Shown: positions 42,859-54,000, counted from the first letter of the stretch. The stretch is DNA of 64,000 bases from Candidatus Chloroploca sp. Khr17 (GCF_004138165.1 NZ_RYFF01000004.1:157182-221181), one strand, 5' to 3'. Translations and numbers: made by a program. Notes: generated by a model from the sequence alone, not told the origin.

Positions 42859-44028
42859 ATGGAACAATCATACAGGACAAATCCGCTGCTGCTTCTGGTG
42901 ATGCTCTTGCTTGGTCTCTTTATTGGCATTGGTGGTGGGGCGGTTGCTGGTGGTTTTACGGCCCTCATGGTCAATCGACAACAGGCTACCGCCAGCACAG
43001 TGCTGGCTCAGCCGGTACGCGCTGAACTCGCAACGACAGACCTCACTACGCAACCGACCGGCGAGGCCGAACGCATGATCCCGAACACGGCGATCAGTCC
43101 TGCGGTCGCTGCGGTGCAACAAGTAGGCCCTGCAGTCGTGACGGTGCTCAACCGTAGTACCACTGGTATGGGCAGTGGTAGTGGGGTGATTGTGAGTGAA
43201 GATGGTTACATCATCACCAACAACCACGTTATTCAAGGGGCCACACAGCTTGCCGTCGTCTTTGCTGATAGCAGCCGCCGCGAAGCTGAATTAATTGGTG
43301 CCGATGCGCTCAACGATATTGCGATTATTCGGGTCAACGGCGATATGCCGGCGGTGGCCAAAATTGGCGACGCAGCAGCTTTGCAACCCGGCGAGCAGGT
43401 GCTGGCGATCGGCAGTCCCCTTGGGAACTTCCGCAACACAGTCACGTCTGGTGTTGTCAGTGCCCTCAATCGTTCGGTTGGTTCGATGGAGGGTTTGATT
43501 CAGACGGATGCCGCAATCAACAGTGGCAACAGTGGGGGGCCGTTGATCAACCTCAATGGTGAAGTAGTTGGCATTAACACCCTTGTTGTCCGAAGTGACT
43601 TTGATTTGGGGTCAAGTGCGCCGGTCGAAGGCCTCGGATTTGCCGTGCCAAGTACGATTTTTCGTAGTGTGATGGATCAACTGATCGCGACGGGCGAAGT
43701 GCGTTATCCGTTTCTCGGCGTGCGTTATCTTCCCATTGATGGCAACGTGGCCGCCGAGTTTGAATTGCCTGTGCAAAATGGTGCCTTCATCCAGAGCGGG
43801 CTTCGTGGGCAAGCCGCAGTCGAGCCTGGCAGTGCCGCAGACCGTGCAGGCATCCGTGAAGGCGATATTATTACCGCCATTGACAGCACACGCATCGACT
43901 ACAATACCTCGTTGCGCCAGTTACTGCTGCGCCACACGCCTGGTGAGACTGTCAAGGTTACGGTCTTACGCGATGGAGCCGAACTCACGCTTGACGTTGT
44001 GCTCGACGAACGACCTACTGTACGTTGA
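42859..44028 (+). CDS. HtrA/DegP-type serine protease with PDZ domain
   Basis: 389 residues. One N-terminal TM helix (~9-33) anchors the protein with the rest outside the cytoplasm. The trypsin-like domain holds H123 (ITNNHV), D153 (LNDIAII) and S225 (GNSGGPL), so the triad is complete. A single PDZ domain fills ~285-385, with AVEPGSAADRAGIREGDII as its binding strand. Such membrane-anchored HtrA proteases degrade misfolded envelope proteins. AAAGGTAGG precedes the ATG. No sensor pair lies beside it. It ends in two hairpins. Confidence 0.93.
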   Translation: MEQSYRTNPLLLLVMLLLGLFIGIGGGAVAGGFTALMVNRQQATASTVLAQPVRAELATTDLTTQPTGEAERMIPNTAISPAVAAVQQVGPAVVTVLNRSTTGMGSGSGVIVSEDGYIITNNHVIQGATQLAVVFADSSRREAELIGADALNDIAIIRVNGDMPAVAKIGDAAALQPGEQVLAIGSPLGNFRNTVTSGVVSALNRSVGSMEGLIQTDAAINSGNSGGPLINLNGEVVGINTLVVRSDFDLGSSAPVEGLGFAVPSTIFRSVMDQLIATGEVRYPFLGVRYLPIDGNVAAEFELPVQNGAFIQSGLRGQAAVEPGSAADRAGIREGDIITAIDSTRIDYNTSLRQLLLRHTPGETVKVTVLRDGAELTLDVVLDERPTVR

Positions 44029-44048
44029 CGTTCGGGCGGTCAACAACC

Positions 44049-44084
44049 GTACTGCGCATGGGCATGCGCTCCCTTGCGCAGTAC
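44049..44084. repeat. inverted repeat after htrA
   Basis: GTACTGCGC and GCGCAGTAC are perfect inverted copies 18 bases apart, 21 bases after the HtrA stop. It precedes the stronger terminator at 44138 and may be a dispersed element. Confidence 0.6.
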
Positions 44085-44137
44085 GTGGAGGGCTGAGGCC
44101 CTCACAACTTTCTTGGGGGCAGCAAGCCCTGCCAAAA

Positions 44138-44165
44138 AACCAGAGGACGTTGCCCTCTGGTTTGT
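44138..44165 (+). terminator. terminator between htrA and the phosphatase gene
   Basis: AACCAGAGG and CCTCTGGTT pair around a seven-base loop and lead into TTTGTGG. An A-run on the left gives activity on both strands. Confidence 0.7.
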
Positions 44166-44208
44166 GGTATCATACATATGAAGAATCACCAAGACCAAGG
44201 AGCAGGAT

Positions 44209-44898
44209 GTGACCTTGATGCTGCTGATCCGGCACGGCACGAATGATTGGGTGCATGGTCGGCTGGCGGGTTGGACACCCGGGGTGCATTTGAATGAAGA
44301 GGGCAAACGTCAGGCCGTTGCCCTGAGTGAGCGTCTCGGCGATCTGCCCATTGTCGCATGCTATACCAGCCCCCTTGAACGTTGCGTTGAGACCGCAACC
44401 GCCCTGGCTCAGCCGCGTGGCTTGCCCTTGCGCCTGGTTGAAGGGATTGGCGAAGTACGCTATGGCGAATGGCAAGGCGCCGAACTGAAAGAATTGTACA
44501 AACACGAGCTGTGGCCGGGCGTGCAGTTTTACCCGAGTGGTACCCGCTTTCCCAACGGCGAGTCAATTGGTGAGGCTCAGATGCGCATGGTGCAAGCCCT
44601 TGATGGGTTGCGTGCTCAGCATCCCAAAGAGATGATTATCGTTTGTTCCCATGCGGATTTGATTAAGCTTGCAGTTGCCTATTACGTTGGCATACATATT
44701 GATCTCTTTCAGCGCCTGATCATCAATCCCTGTTCGCTCAACGCCATTGCCTTTGAACCAATGGGGCCACGCCTGCTTGCGCTCAATGATACTGGTTCAC
44801 TTGAACATCTACGGCCAAAACCTGTCCCGCCGCCTGAGCCATCGGTATCTGCTGATACCAGTGCCTCAGCCCCAGCTGGAGAGCAGGAGCATGTCTGA
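44209..44898 (+). CDS. Histidine-phosphatase/phosphoglycerate-mutase-like protein (MSMEG_4193 type)
   Basis: 229 residues, with a GTG start six bases after AAGGAG. The RHG motif (LLIRHGTNDW), the SPLERCVETA arginine, GEVRYGEWQG and the second His in VVCSHAD are all present, so the histidine phosphatase active site is complete. The tail (~205-229) is Pro/Ser-rich. I recognise the MSMEG_4193 subfamily from the order with the next two genes, a trio conserved in Actinobacteria, where its substrate is unknown. It overlaps the DUF3090 gene by eight bases. Confidence 0.85.
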   Translation: MTLMLLIRHGTNDWVHGRLAGWTPGVHLNEEGKRQAVALSERLGDLPIVACYTSPLERCVETATALAQPRGLPLRLVEGIGEVRYGEWQGAELKELYKHELWPGVQFYPSGTRFPNGESIGEAQMRMVQALDGLRAQHPKEMIIVCSHADLIKLAVAYYVGIHIDLFQRLIINPCSLNAIAFEPMGPRLLALNDTGSLEHLRPKPVPPPEPSVSADTSASAPAGEQEHV

Positions 44899-45424
44899 AT
44901 TTACGTATGACCTGGACGCCGTACAGCGTATTACCGCAGGCGCAGTAGGCCCTCGCGGACAACGTGTCTTTTATGTGCAGGCCCGCCGTGGCGCACGCTT
45001 GATTACCCTCGCTGCCGAGAAGGAACAGGTGCGTGCCCTGGCCGAGGCCATTTCGCGTTTGCTTGATACGCTTGCCGAAAAAAATCCACGCCTCACGACA
45101 TCGGACGATCTCTTTATTGCCGATATGAGCCTTGAAGAGCCGCTTGAACCAGAATTCCGGGTGGCGCAGATGGGCCTTGGCTATGACGCTGAACGCGATC
45201 TGGTGATATTGCTGGCGCAAGGGCTTGAAGACGATGACGAGAGCGAGCCCCCAACAGCGCGGTTATCGGCATCGCGCCCCCAGATGCGCGCCCTTGCGAT
45301 CCACGCAGCGCAGGTGGTCGCCGCAGGACGCCCTATTTGTGGCAATTGTGGCCGCCCAATCGATCCCGTCGGGCATTTCTGCCCCCAACGTAACGGTCAC
45401 GGCCCCGTCATGACCAAACAGTAG
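44891..45424 (+). CDS. DUF3090 protein with C-terminal zinc ribbon
   Basis: 177 residues. The N-terminal ~120 residues have VGPRGQRVFYVQARRGARLITLAAEKEQ split over two strands, then FRVAQMGLGYD, the frame of DUF3090. The end has CGNCG, then CPQRNGH after twelve residues, a Cys3-His zinc ribbon. The family's function is unknown. The ATG lies inside the upstream gene's end and the SCO1664-like gene starts 10 bases after its stop, so three proteins are made together in near-equal amounts. Confidence 0.87.
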   Translation: MSEFTYDLDAVQRITAGAVGPRGQRVFYVQARRGARLITLAAEKEQVRALAEAISRLLDTLAEKNPRLTTSDDLFIADMSLEEPLEPEFRVAQMGLGYDAERDLVILLAQGLEDDDESEPPTARLSASRPQMRALAIHAAQVVAAGRPICGNCGRPIDPVGHFCPQRNGHGPVMTKQ

Positions 45425-45434
45425 GCAGCCCCCT

Positions 45435-46181
45435 ATGGACGAAGAGATGCAACCACAAGAAGTTAGTATTGCCCGCGTGCTTGAGGCACTTGCTTCAGGG
45501 CAGCTTGAGGTTGCCGCTTCGATGCCGTATAGTAGCAACTATACCCTGCTTGCAACCGTACAACACAATGGACTCGAGTTACTCGGGATCTACAAACCAA
45601 AACGCGGTGAGCGCCCGCTCTGGGATTTCCCACGCGGGACACTCTATAAACGTGAGGCCGCTGCCTATGTGATCTCTGAGGGCCTCGGCTTTGGGCTTGT
45701 GCCCCCAACCGTCGTACGTGATGGGCCGTATGGCGTGGGTACACTGCAACTCTTTATCTCCAATGATGAAGAGTCGCATCTCTTCACCATGCTCAAAGAG
45801 GGTGGCTATGACGCGACAATCCGTCGGCTCTGCGCCTTCGATTGTCTGGTGAATAATGCTGATCGTAAGAGTGGACACTGCCTCAAAGGTTCGGATCGAC
45901 GACTCTGGGCAATTGACCATGGCCTCTGTTTCCATGTCGAGCCAAAACTGCGCACGGTGATCTGGGATTTTGTTGGTGAACCCTTGCCGCCTGATGTGCT
46001 TGATGGCTTGTGTCGCCTGCGTAGCCGCTTTGAGGCTCAGGATGATGTGGTTGCCGTGCTTGATGGCCTGCTCGACAAGGGTGAGGTGCGCGCCCTGCGC
46101 CGTCGCCTGGATCGTTTGATCACCACTGGCGTCTTTCCAACCCCTGGCCCTGGCCCTAATGTGCCCTGGCCCCCTGTGTAA
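45435..46181 (+). CDS. SCO1664-family, PI3/PI4-kinase-like protein
   Basis: 248 residues. LLGIYKPKRGERPLWDFP carries the lysine expected in the kinase N-lobe; EAAAYVISEGLGFGLVPPTV follows as the helix with the partner glutamate. FDCLVNNADRKSGHCL matches a catalytic loop (DRK with Asn), and WAIDHGLCFH the metal-binding DHG. This is a PI3/PI4-kinase or HipA-like fold. Its phosphorylation target is unknown. With the histidine phosphatase and DUF3090 protein it makes a kinase-phosphatase-zinc ribbon set. Confidence 0.85.
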   Translation: MDEEMQPQEVSIARVLEALASGQLEVAASMPYSSNYTLLATVQHNGLELLGIYKPKRGERPLWDFPRGTLYKREAAAYVISEGLGFGLVPPTVVRDGPYGVGTLQLFISNDEESHLFTMLKEGGYDATIRRLCAFDCLVNNADRKSGHCLKGSDRRLWAIDHGLCFHVEPKLRTVIWDFVGEPLPPDVLDGLCRLRSRFEAQDDVVAVLDGLLDKGEVRALRRRLDRLITTGVFPTPGPGPNVPWPPV

Positions 46182-46221
46182 GGGGAAAGCGCCTCCGGCG
46201 GGATGGCTGTGGGGTGCAGTC

Positions 46222-46276
46222 TTGCGTTGCTGGTCGAACGGGCCAGCGTAACTGGCTTGTTCGACCAGCAACGCAA
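46222..46276. repeat. 18-base-arm palindrome of the GCCTCCGG family
   Basis: TTGCGTTGCTGGTCGAAC and GTTCGACCAGCAACGCAA are perfect inverted copies, with GCCAG/CTGGC nested inside. A GCCTCCGG start lies about 30 bases upstream, as in the elements near 16.5 and 49.1 kb. It separates the trio from the second histidine kinase. Confidence 0.75.
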
Positions 46277-46292
46277 TGGGGCTTGAGGGATT

Positions 46293-47879
<1,587 letters not shown>

Positions 47880-47892
47880 CGAAGAGCGAGCG

Positions 47893-49089
47893 ATGTTTCA
47901 ACAGGCAACGTTGACGCTGCTCGGCCTTGTCCTGCTGGGCGCACTCATCTTTGGGCAAACGAGTCTGGCCCTCTTGACGGGCATGCTGCTCGTGACAGCC
48001 GGGTTGGCCCGCATCTGGAGTCGCTGGGCGCTGGTGCGGGTTGCGTATGAACGCCAGCTGAGTCAGACCCGTGCTTTTCCGGGCGATGAGCTTACGTTGA
48101 CGATCAAGGTCACGAATCGCAAGCTGTTGCCGCTCGCACGCTTGCAGGTGGACGATGAACTGCCGGGTAACCTGCAGCTCGAAGGTGGCACAGAGCCACG
48201 CCGCCTGGGGCGCAGCAATCTGTTGCAGCGCCGCACGAGCCTGCGCTGGTACGAAAGCATCGTCTGGCGCTACCGTATCCGCCTGCGTGCCCGTGGTGCC
48301 TATCGCCTTGGGCCGGTGCAACTGCGCAGCGGCGACCCTTTTGGACTCTATGATTGCGATGCAACCCTTGAGGTCTTTACGCCGCTGCTCGTCTATCCAC
48401 GTTTCTTGCCAGTCGAAGAACTGGGCTTGCCCGCACGCAACCCGCTCGGCGATCTCCGCGCACCCTCGCTGTTGCGTGACCCGCTGCGCACCATAGGCGT
48501 ACGTGACTATAGCCCGACCGATCCGCTGAAAGATGTCCACTGGGCGGCCACCGCCCGTACCGGCAAACTCCAGAGTCGCGTTTATGAACCAGCAACGTCG
48601 CGAACCCTGGTCATCTTTCTCGATCTCGACACCTTTGAATTCTACTACGAAGGCATTGATCCTGAACAGGTCGAGCGCATGATCAGTGCGGCCGCAACGG
48701 TGGCGCGCCTCGGGCTAGAAGCCCGCGATCCCGTTGGCCTCTATGTCAATGGCATGCCCGCCGAGCACGAACATCTGGCGCACCTGCCTGCCGGACGGAG
48801 CCCCGCCCAGTTTGGGTTGATGATGGAGACCCTGGCGCGGCTGACGACCTACTCGGTGATGCCGATTGGTCGTCTGCTCAACCTCAGCACGACCGAACTG
48901 CCTCCGGGGGCAACCGTGCTTCTGATTGGCTGCGTCAACAGTGAAGCTACACGTGCCGCCCTTCTGCGCCTGCGCTCGCATGGCTACCAGGTGACCTGGC
49001 TCTATATGGGCACCGGTTCAGCCCCGGTCGTGCCAGGGGTAAGGATTGTGGCAGGGCGTAGCCACAGCGCTGCTGTGGCTACGCCCTGA
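47893..49089 (+). CDS. DUF58 protein with two N-terminal TM helices
   Basis: 398 residues. Two hydrophobic helices span ~5-45, followed by a beta-rich region with PGDELTLTIKVTNRKLLPL, and the DUF58 core with RSGDPFGLYDC, IGVRDYSPTDPLKDVHWAATAR and LVIFLDLDTFE, where RDY..GD/TD..K.IHW is the family signature. DUF58 proteins usually accompany MoxR ATPases and vWA proteins; none is next to it here. It may act as an envelope-associated chaperone-like factor. It appears to be transcribed with the upstream histidine kinase. Confidence 0.82.
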   Translation: MFQQATLTLLGLVLLGALIFGQTSLALLTGMLLVTAGLARIWSRWALVRVAYERQLSQTRAFPGDELTLTIKVTNRKLLPLARLQVDDELPGNLQLEGGTEPRRLGRSNLLQRRTSLRWYESIVWRYRIRLRARGAYRLGPVQLRSGDPFGLYDCDATLEVFTPLLVYPRFLPVEELGLPARNPLGDLRAPSLLRDPLRTIGVRDYSPTDPLKDVHWAATARTGKLQSRVYEPATSRTLVIFLDLDTFEFYYEGIDPEQVERMISAAATVARLGLEARDPVGLYVNGMPAEHEHLAHLPAGRSPAQFGLMMETLARLTTYSVMPIGRLLNLSTTELPPGATVLLIGCVNSEATRAALLRLRSHGYQVTWLYMGTGSAPVVPGVRIVAGRSHSAAVATP

Positions 49090-49148
49090 GTTGCCAGGGA
49101 ATGTGTCGCCTCCGGCTGGGGGTTTGGGGGCCTGCGGCCCCCAAGAAG

Positions 49149-49207
49149 CATGCGTGTGCTGGCGTAAACGGCCAGCTTCGCTGGCCGTTTACGCCAGCAC
49201 ACGCATG
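49149..49207. terminator. 28-base perfect palindrome with TTC triloop
   Basis: Arms of 28 bases (starting CATGCGTGTGCTGG and ending CCAGCACACGCATG) pair without a mismatch around TTC. A GCCTCCGG...GGGG start and a small CCTGCGG hairpin precede it, as in other copies. It is not followed by a T-run. It probably blocks read-through from the DUF58 gene toward trxB, but may be a repeat element. Confidence 0.7.
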
Positions 49208-49235
49208 GATTGTTTGGGCGACAGCCCATGAGCAC

Positions 49236-49265
49236 TTGTCAGAATGTGGTATACTAAGGTATAAT
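49236..49265 (+). promoter_or_regulatory. sigma-70-type promoter of trxB
   Basis: TTGTCA and TATAAT are 18 bases apart, a near-consensus pair, with the trxB start about 52 bases further. It is one of the clearest promoters in the window. Confidence 0.8.
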
Positions 49266-49286
49266 CATATACCGGTGGGGGGTATA
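49248..49286. promoter_or_regulatory. GGTATA box cluster, likely operator
   Basis: GGTATA occurs at 49248, 49258 and 49281 and inverted (TATACC) at 49268. GGTATA-atca-TATACC is a perfect 6-4-6 palindrome over the -10 box, and TATACC-GGTGGGG-GGTATA a second one at the expected transcription start. The latter with its G-run resembles operators of CsoR-family (DUF156) metal or persulfide repressors. The binding protein is an inference. Confidence 0.5.
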
Positions 49287-49317
49287 CTTATGGAGATTAA
49301 AAAAAGGAGTCATGTAT

Positions 49318-50283
49318 ATGCATAGCAAAGTTGTCATCATCGGTTCAGGCCCTGCCGGGCTTACGGCAGCGCTCTATGCGGCACGGGCAAATCTTGAGCC
49401 ACTGGTGGTACGTGGTTTGCAGCCAGGTGGGTTGATTGCGACCACCTCGGAGGTCGAGAATTATCCTGGGTTTGTCGAGGGCATTGGTGGCTTTGATCTA
49501 GCTGATAATATGGAGAAGCAGGCCGCCCGTTTTGGCACTCAGTTCAAAGACACCCTGGTCACCAAGATTGACGCCTCGGTACGTCCGTTTGTCTTGCACA
49601 CCGACGATGGCGACCAGCTTACCGCCGATACCCTGATCATCTCGACGGGTGCTTCACCTCGCAAGCTCCATGTTCCTGGTGAAGAGGAACTCGCCAACCG
49701 AGGGGTAAGCTATTGTGCCACGTGTGATGGCTTCTTTTTCCGGGGCAAGAAGGTTGTCGTGGTCGGCGGTGGCAACAGCGCCCTCGATGAGGGGCTCTTC
49801 CTTACGCGTTATGTCGATGAACTAATCATTGTCCACCGGCGCGACAGCCTGCGTGCCGACCCGGTGCTGCAAGAGCGGGCTTTTGGCAACGAGAAGGTGC
49901 GTTTTGTCTGGGACAGCACCGTTGATGCAATTCTCGGTGACGACAAAGTCACCGGGGTGCGGCTGCGGAACCTCAAGACGGAAGAGACGAGTGATATTGA
50001 AGTTGACGGTGTCTTCCCGTACATTGGTCATGTGCCCAACACGAGCCTGTTCACCGATCTGTTGACGCTCGACGAAGGGGGGTATATTGTGACCGATGGT
50101 CGACAGCGCACCAACATCCCCGGCATCTTTGCCGCTGGCGATGTCGTTGACCATGTCTATCGTCAGGCGATCACTGCTGCCGGTGAAGGCTGCCGCGCCG
50201 CAATGGAAGCCACCTGGTACCTCGCTGAGCAAGAGCACGCTGCGAAGAAAGCCGCCCAGGCAGAACCAGTCCTGGCGCAATAA
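49318..50283 (+). CDS. trxB: Thioredoxin reductase
   Basis: 321 residues. The FAD loop is IIGSGPAGLTAALYAAR, the redox motif is CATC at 133-136 followed by DG, and the NADPH domain has VVGGGNSALDEG with HRRDSLRA. All functional elements are intact. It reduces thioredoxin with NADPH. The start eight bases after AAGGAG is chosen over an ATG two codons earlier. Note GGGNSALDEG instead of the usual GGGDSA. No thioredoxin gene is adjacent. The promoter region carries a cluster of GGTATA boxes. Confidence 0.93.
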   Translation: MHSKVVIIGSGPAGLTAALYAARANLEPLVVRGLQPGGLIATTSEVENYPGFVEGIGGFDLADNMEKQAARFGTQFKDTLVTKIDASVRPFVLHTDDGDQLTADTLIISTGASPRKLHVPGEEELANRGVSYCATCDGFFFRGKKVVVVGGGNSALDEGLFLTRYVDELIIVHRRDSLRADPVLQERAFGNEKVRFVWDSTVDAILGDDKVTGVRLRNLKTEETSDIEVDGVFPYIGHVPNTSLFTDLLTLDEGGYIVTDGRQRTNIPGIFAAGDVVDHVYRQAITAAGEGCRAAMEATWYLAEQEHAAKKAAQAEPVLAQ

Positions 50284-50286
50284 GGA

Positions 50287-50335
50287 TATGCACAGAAGTA
50301 CCGACCACACGGTGTGGTCGATACTTCTGTGCATA
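50287..50335. terminator. bidirectional hairpin between trxB and the receiver-like gene
   Basis: Arms of 23 bases (TATGCACAGAAGTA... / ...TACTTCTGTGCATA), with one mismatch, close over CGG. It lies three bases after the trxB stop and six bases beyond the convergent stop, so it serves both genes. Confidence 0.85.
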
Positions 50336-50340
50336 AGCCC

Positions 50341-50814
50341 TTAATCCGCAGCTGCATCCTGAGGGACAGCCACCGGCAACGTCACAACCTTACCTGACCG
50401 ACCATCTTGGACAGATTGGCCGCTGATACGTATGGGCTGAAGTGAGTGCTTGTAGACCACCGCAACAGGCCATTTCCCCCATGCAAGCAGTGAGTCAAGC
50501 CCGTCTGAGGTTTTGCTGGCTGTCCTGCGCCACCGATATCCTCGTCCATTAAAGGCCGTGATTGTTTGCTCGGTGATCACAACGACACACGTGCGTCCAG
50601 TTGTGCGCAGCTCATGAAATATTCTGAGGATACTGGTATCCGAGAGGGTAACGGGAAGCAGAACGTAATCGGGTTTGACATCGTTGATACAACGATAGGC
50701 ATCTTCACTGTCTACAACCACCTCAATGTCAACAAGAACACGCACTCCTTGTAACATCGCGAGATCTGCCGCATCAGGTTTGCCAATAAAGATAGCTGTG
50801 TAGGCCTTATGCAT
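50341..50814 (-). CDS. Degenerate receiver-domain protein
   Basis: 157 residues from the ATG after AGGAG. Strand/helix layout follows a receiver domain: TAIFIGKPDAADL, VDIEVVVDSEDAYRCI, KPDYVLLPVTLSD, and TCVVVITEQT. The acidic pair is replaced by GK, and the phospho-acceptor aspartate position is P in VLLPVTL, so it cannot be phosphorylated in the usual way. The last ~50 residues are unrecognised. It lies downstream of the single-chain two-component gene in the same orientation, with its own promoter-like site, and may act with it. This is a pattern-based call. Confidence 0.6.
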   Translation of the reverse strand: MHKAYTAIFIGKPDAADLAMLQGVRVLVDIEVVVDSEDAYRCINDVKPDYVLLPVTLSDTSILRIFHELRTTGRTCVVVITEQTITAFNGRGYRWRRTASKTSDGLDSLLAWGKWPVAVVYKHSLQPIRISGQSVQDGRSGKVVTLPVAVPQDAAAD

Positions 50815-50932
50815 GGTGGTGTCTCCTGCTCTGGAAGAAATGGGCAGTCGTTGCCGGTTTCTCTTTTGTTTCTGGGGCTTCGTGGCCGCAGAGATAGCAT
50901 GGCGACAAAAATATATCCCCTTACTACCATGT

Positions 50933-50960
50933 ATTATACTACAGCCATTAAGCCTGTCAG
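50933..50960 (-). promoter_or_regulatory. promoter of the degenerate receiver gene
   Basis: On the leftward strand CTGACA and TATAAT are 16 bases apart, about 115 bases upstream of the start. The intervening ~115 bases hold no visible gene or hairpin. Confidence 0.55.
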
Positions 50961-51038
50961 TAAAGGATAGAAAAAGTATAAGGTACGATTCAGCTTCCAT
51001 GCTGACAGAGGGTTGCCTCAAGGGAGGTAGCGTTTGTG

Positions 51039-54000
51039 CTACTTAAGAGAACTTTCAGCCTCCTCGTTTTTAGGATGCTCAACAACCATCCCGCTGCGAC
51101 GCGCATACGCCACTGCTTCAGCACGGTTGGCGAGATGGAGACGGCTGAGGATCTGTTTCATATGGTATTTGATCGCCGCTTCACTGAGATGAACGGTCTG
51201 AGCCACTTCACGGTAGGTGAGGCCTTGGGCAACGAGGGTAAGGATGTTCCGCTGCTTGGGGGTGAGCCGCGCTTCTACGGCAAGTTCTTCCGCTTCCTGG
51301 CGTGCCAATTCAACGTCAATACGTTGGGCCAGCTCTGGGGCAATGGGCGGGGCACCTTGCTCAAGGCCCGCCAGGAGGAGAAAAAGGTCGTCGGCTTGCA
51401 TGTTTTTGAGCAAATAGCCCGAGGCACCGGCCTTCAGCGCTTCAAAGAGCAACGTTTCTTCGGCCGAGACCGTCAAGACCACAATGCGTGCCTCGGGCCA
51501 TTCGGCGGTGATGCGGCGGGTCGCTTCAAGACCATCGCAACGGGGCATCTGCAAATCGATGACGAGCAAGTCGGGGCGCAAGGTTCGTGCCAACATTTGC
51601 GCCTCTTCGCCATCCGATCCCGTGCCTATCACTTGCATTCCATGGGCCGTCAGAAAATTCCGCAGACCTTCCAGAAACATCGGGTGATCGTCGACAAGCA
51701 CAACCCGCAACGGGCGCATCGGAAGAGTGGTATGCGGTTCTTCTTCAACCCGTTCAAGGGGACAGGTTACCAGGATGCGCGTGCCTAGGCCAGGTGCAGT
51801 ATAAAATTCCACCCCTCCCCCTAACTCACGCGCTCGTTCTTCCATCGTCTTCAGGCCAAAATGACCTGATTCTGGCGGCCTCGGGATGAGCGCTGCTGGA
51901 TAAGGATCATCACTGTGCCGTACAAACCCCTGCCCATCGTCCTGAATGGTTACAAGCAGCAAGGTGCCCTTTCGTTCGAAGGTTACGTCAATACGTGCTG
52001 CCTGGGCGTGCTGCTCAGCATTGTGCAACGCTTCCTGCAAAATGCGCAACAGATGCAACTGCCCTATCGGTGAGAGCCACGCTTCTTGCCAGGGCTCAGG
52101 CGCGTGCAGGGTGAGCGTCAGGTTGCTGCGTAGCCGAACTTCGTCAAGGGTATGGTTCAGCATCTCCCAGAAACCCTGGACAGAGGTCTGTCGCAGGCCG
52201 AGGATAAAGCTACGTACATCGGCATGCCCCTGGCGGGCCGCCTCACCAATGTGGCGACTGGCTTGCTCAGCCGCCAGGGTATCTCGGTTGCGCAAGAAGG
52301 CTTCGAGCGCCTGGGCCTGAAGATTGATCGAGCCAAAGACCTGCCCAAGACTATCGTGCAATTCACGCCCCAGACGATATCGTTCCTCCAGCACGGCCAA
52401 CGTACGCTGGTGCTGCAACGCCTGCACCTGCGCCTCTTGACGTTTGCTCATCTCGGTACGCAGTTGGGCATTGGAGGCATCAAGCTCGGCGGTACGGTCG
52501 GCCACCCGTTCTTCGAGGGTCTGGATCAGATCGGCAAGTTCCGTCGAGAGCCGCTGAAACGCCTTCGTGAGAAAGCCGACTTCGTCCTGATAGTAGATCC
52601 GCACATTGGAAGGATAGCGTCCTGACTCCATCGCCTGGACACTCGCCAGAAGCGCATTCAGGGGTCGTAACAGGGTTACTCGGAAGAAGAACGGAAAGGC
52701 GACCAGGATCAAAATGTTTGTGGCGAAGAAGAGTTGCACAAGCGGATGAAGCAGACTATGCAAGTGTTGGCGATATTCGACGAGATAATCCTTGATCACA
52801 CCCTCTGATCCGCTGCTGACCGGAAGGCGATCCAGGGTCATCAACTGAGGCATAGGGCCACGGAGTTGACCAGGTACCGCACCGATCATCCAAGGATTCG
52901 CCCCTGGTGCATCATTGGGATAGTAATGCAAGACCTCGGGTCGTTCGGCATAGTTGAACTCAAAAATCCCATTGCTATACAAGACTGCCTGAAAGGTGTA
53001 TTCATCGACAGGCCGATACGCATTGCGCATTCGCTCCCAGGTAATAATCAGTTGGTCGTCCTGTTGATAGGCAAAAACACTCCCTGAACTCTGCCGGTGG
53101 TCGAAATCGAGCAAGAGCGCAAGCATCAAAGGGGTACCTGCGCCATAAAAGTACTGGAACGAACGATAGCGAACTGGTGCATCAAAACTCACCACACCAT
53201 CATAGCAGGCATAGAGGTGTTCGTGATCTTGCCCAAAGAACGGGAAGGCAAAGGTAAGGGCAGAACTGCATTCGTGCAATGCATGCACATTCAACTGAAG
53301 TTCTTCGCCTCGCGTGGTCTTGAACTGAAAGGGCACCCGATCGACATCATAGCCGCCTGCTTCATTGGGGGTAAAGCGGAAGCTTTGCTGGCGGGGGATC
53401 TCAACCGTAAAACTCGTTTCACGGTTGGTGCTAACGATCCACCCGACGATGCCGATCAAGCCCATGTTGGTGATAAGGCTGATCCCGATCATCCGCACCA
53501 GAAATGATGTTGTCTCGGGTTGCGCATTGAGATAACTGATGACAAAGCCAAATATAGCCGCGAGAATACCAAGCGACAGCATAGCATTCGCCACCGTCGT
53601 CAGAATCAGCGTGGTATGCAGCAGAATGGAAATGAGATTGAGCGAAGCAACAAAGAAAAAGATGACCGTGAAGACCCGAATCGTGCTCGCTTCCGAGTTA
53701 CTCGGTTTCAAGAAGGGAGCGAGCCACTGTGATCGCCCTCTGTCGCTTGACACTGGTGTGAGCAGGTAGATCTGTCGCACAAGCACAAGCGGTACCCACA
53801 GAAAGATCCCCAACAAGAGATAGTCGATCGACTCGTGGCGAAACAGGACAATCCCCTGTTGGAGCCTCCAGAGACGATACGCGGCATACCCAACCTCGCC
53901 GAGCGTATAGAGGCTGCTGAAGATCAAGACGATCCGCGCCTCGATGCGCCAGCGTGGTGGGAGCACAGGAAAATGATAGGCAAATTGCAAAAGAAAGATC

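Noticed and set aside
51036..51788. 250-codon open frame opposite the two-component fusion
   Set aside because: Antisense to the receiver and HTH regions, whose motifs are clear.
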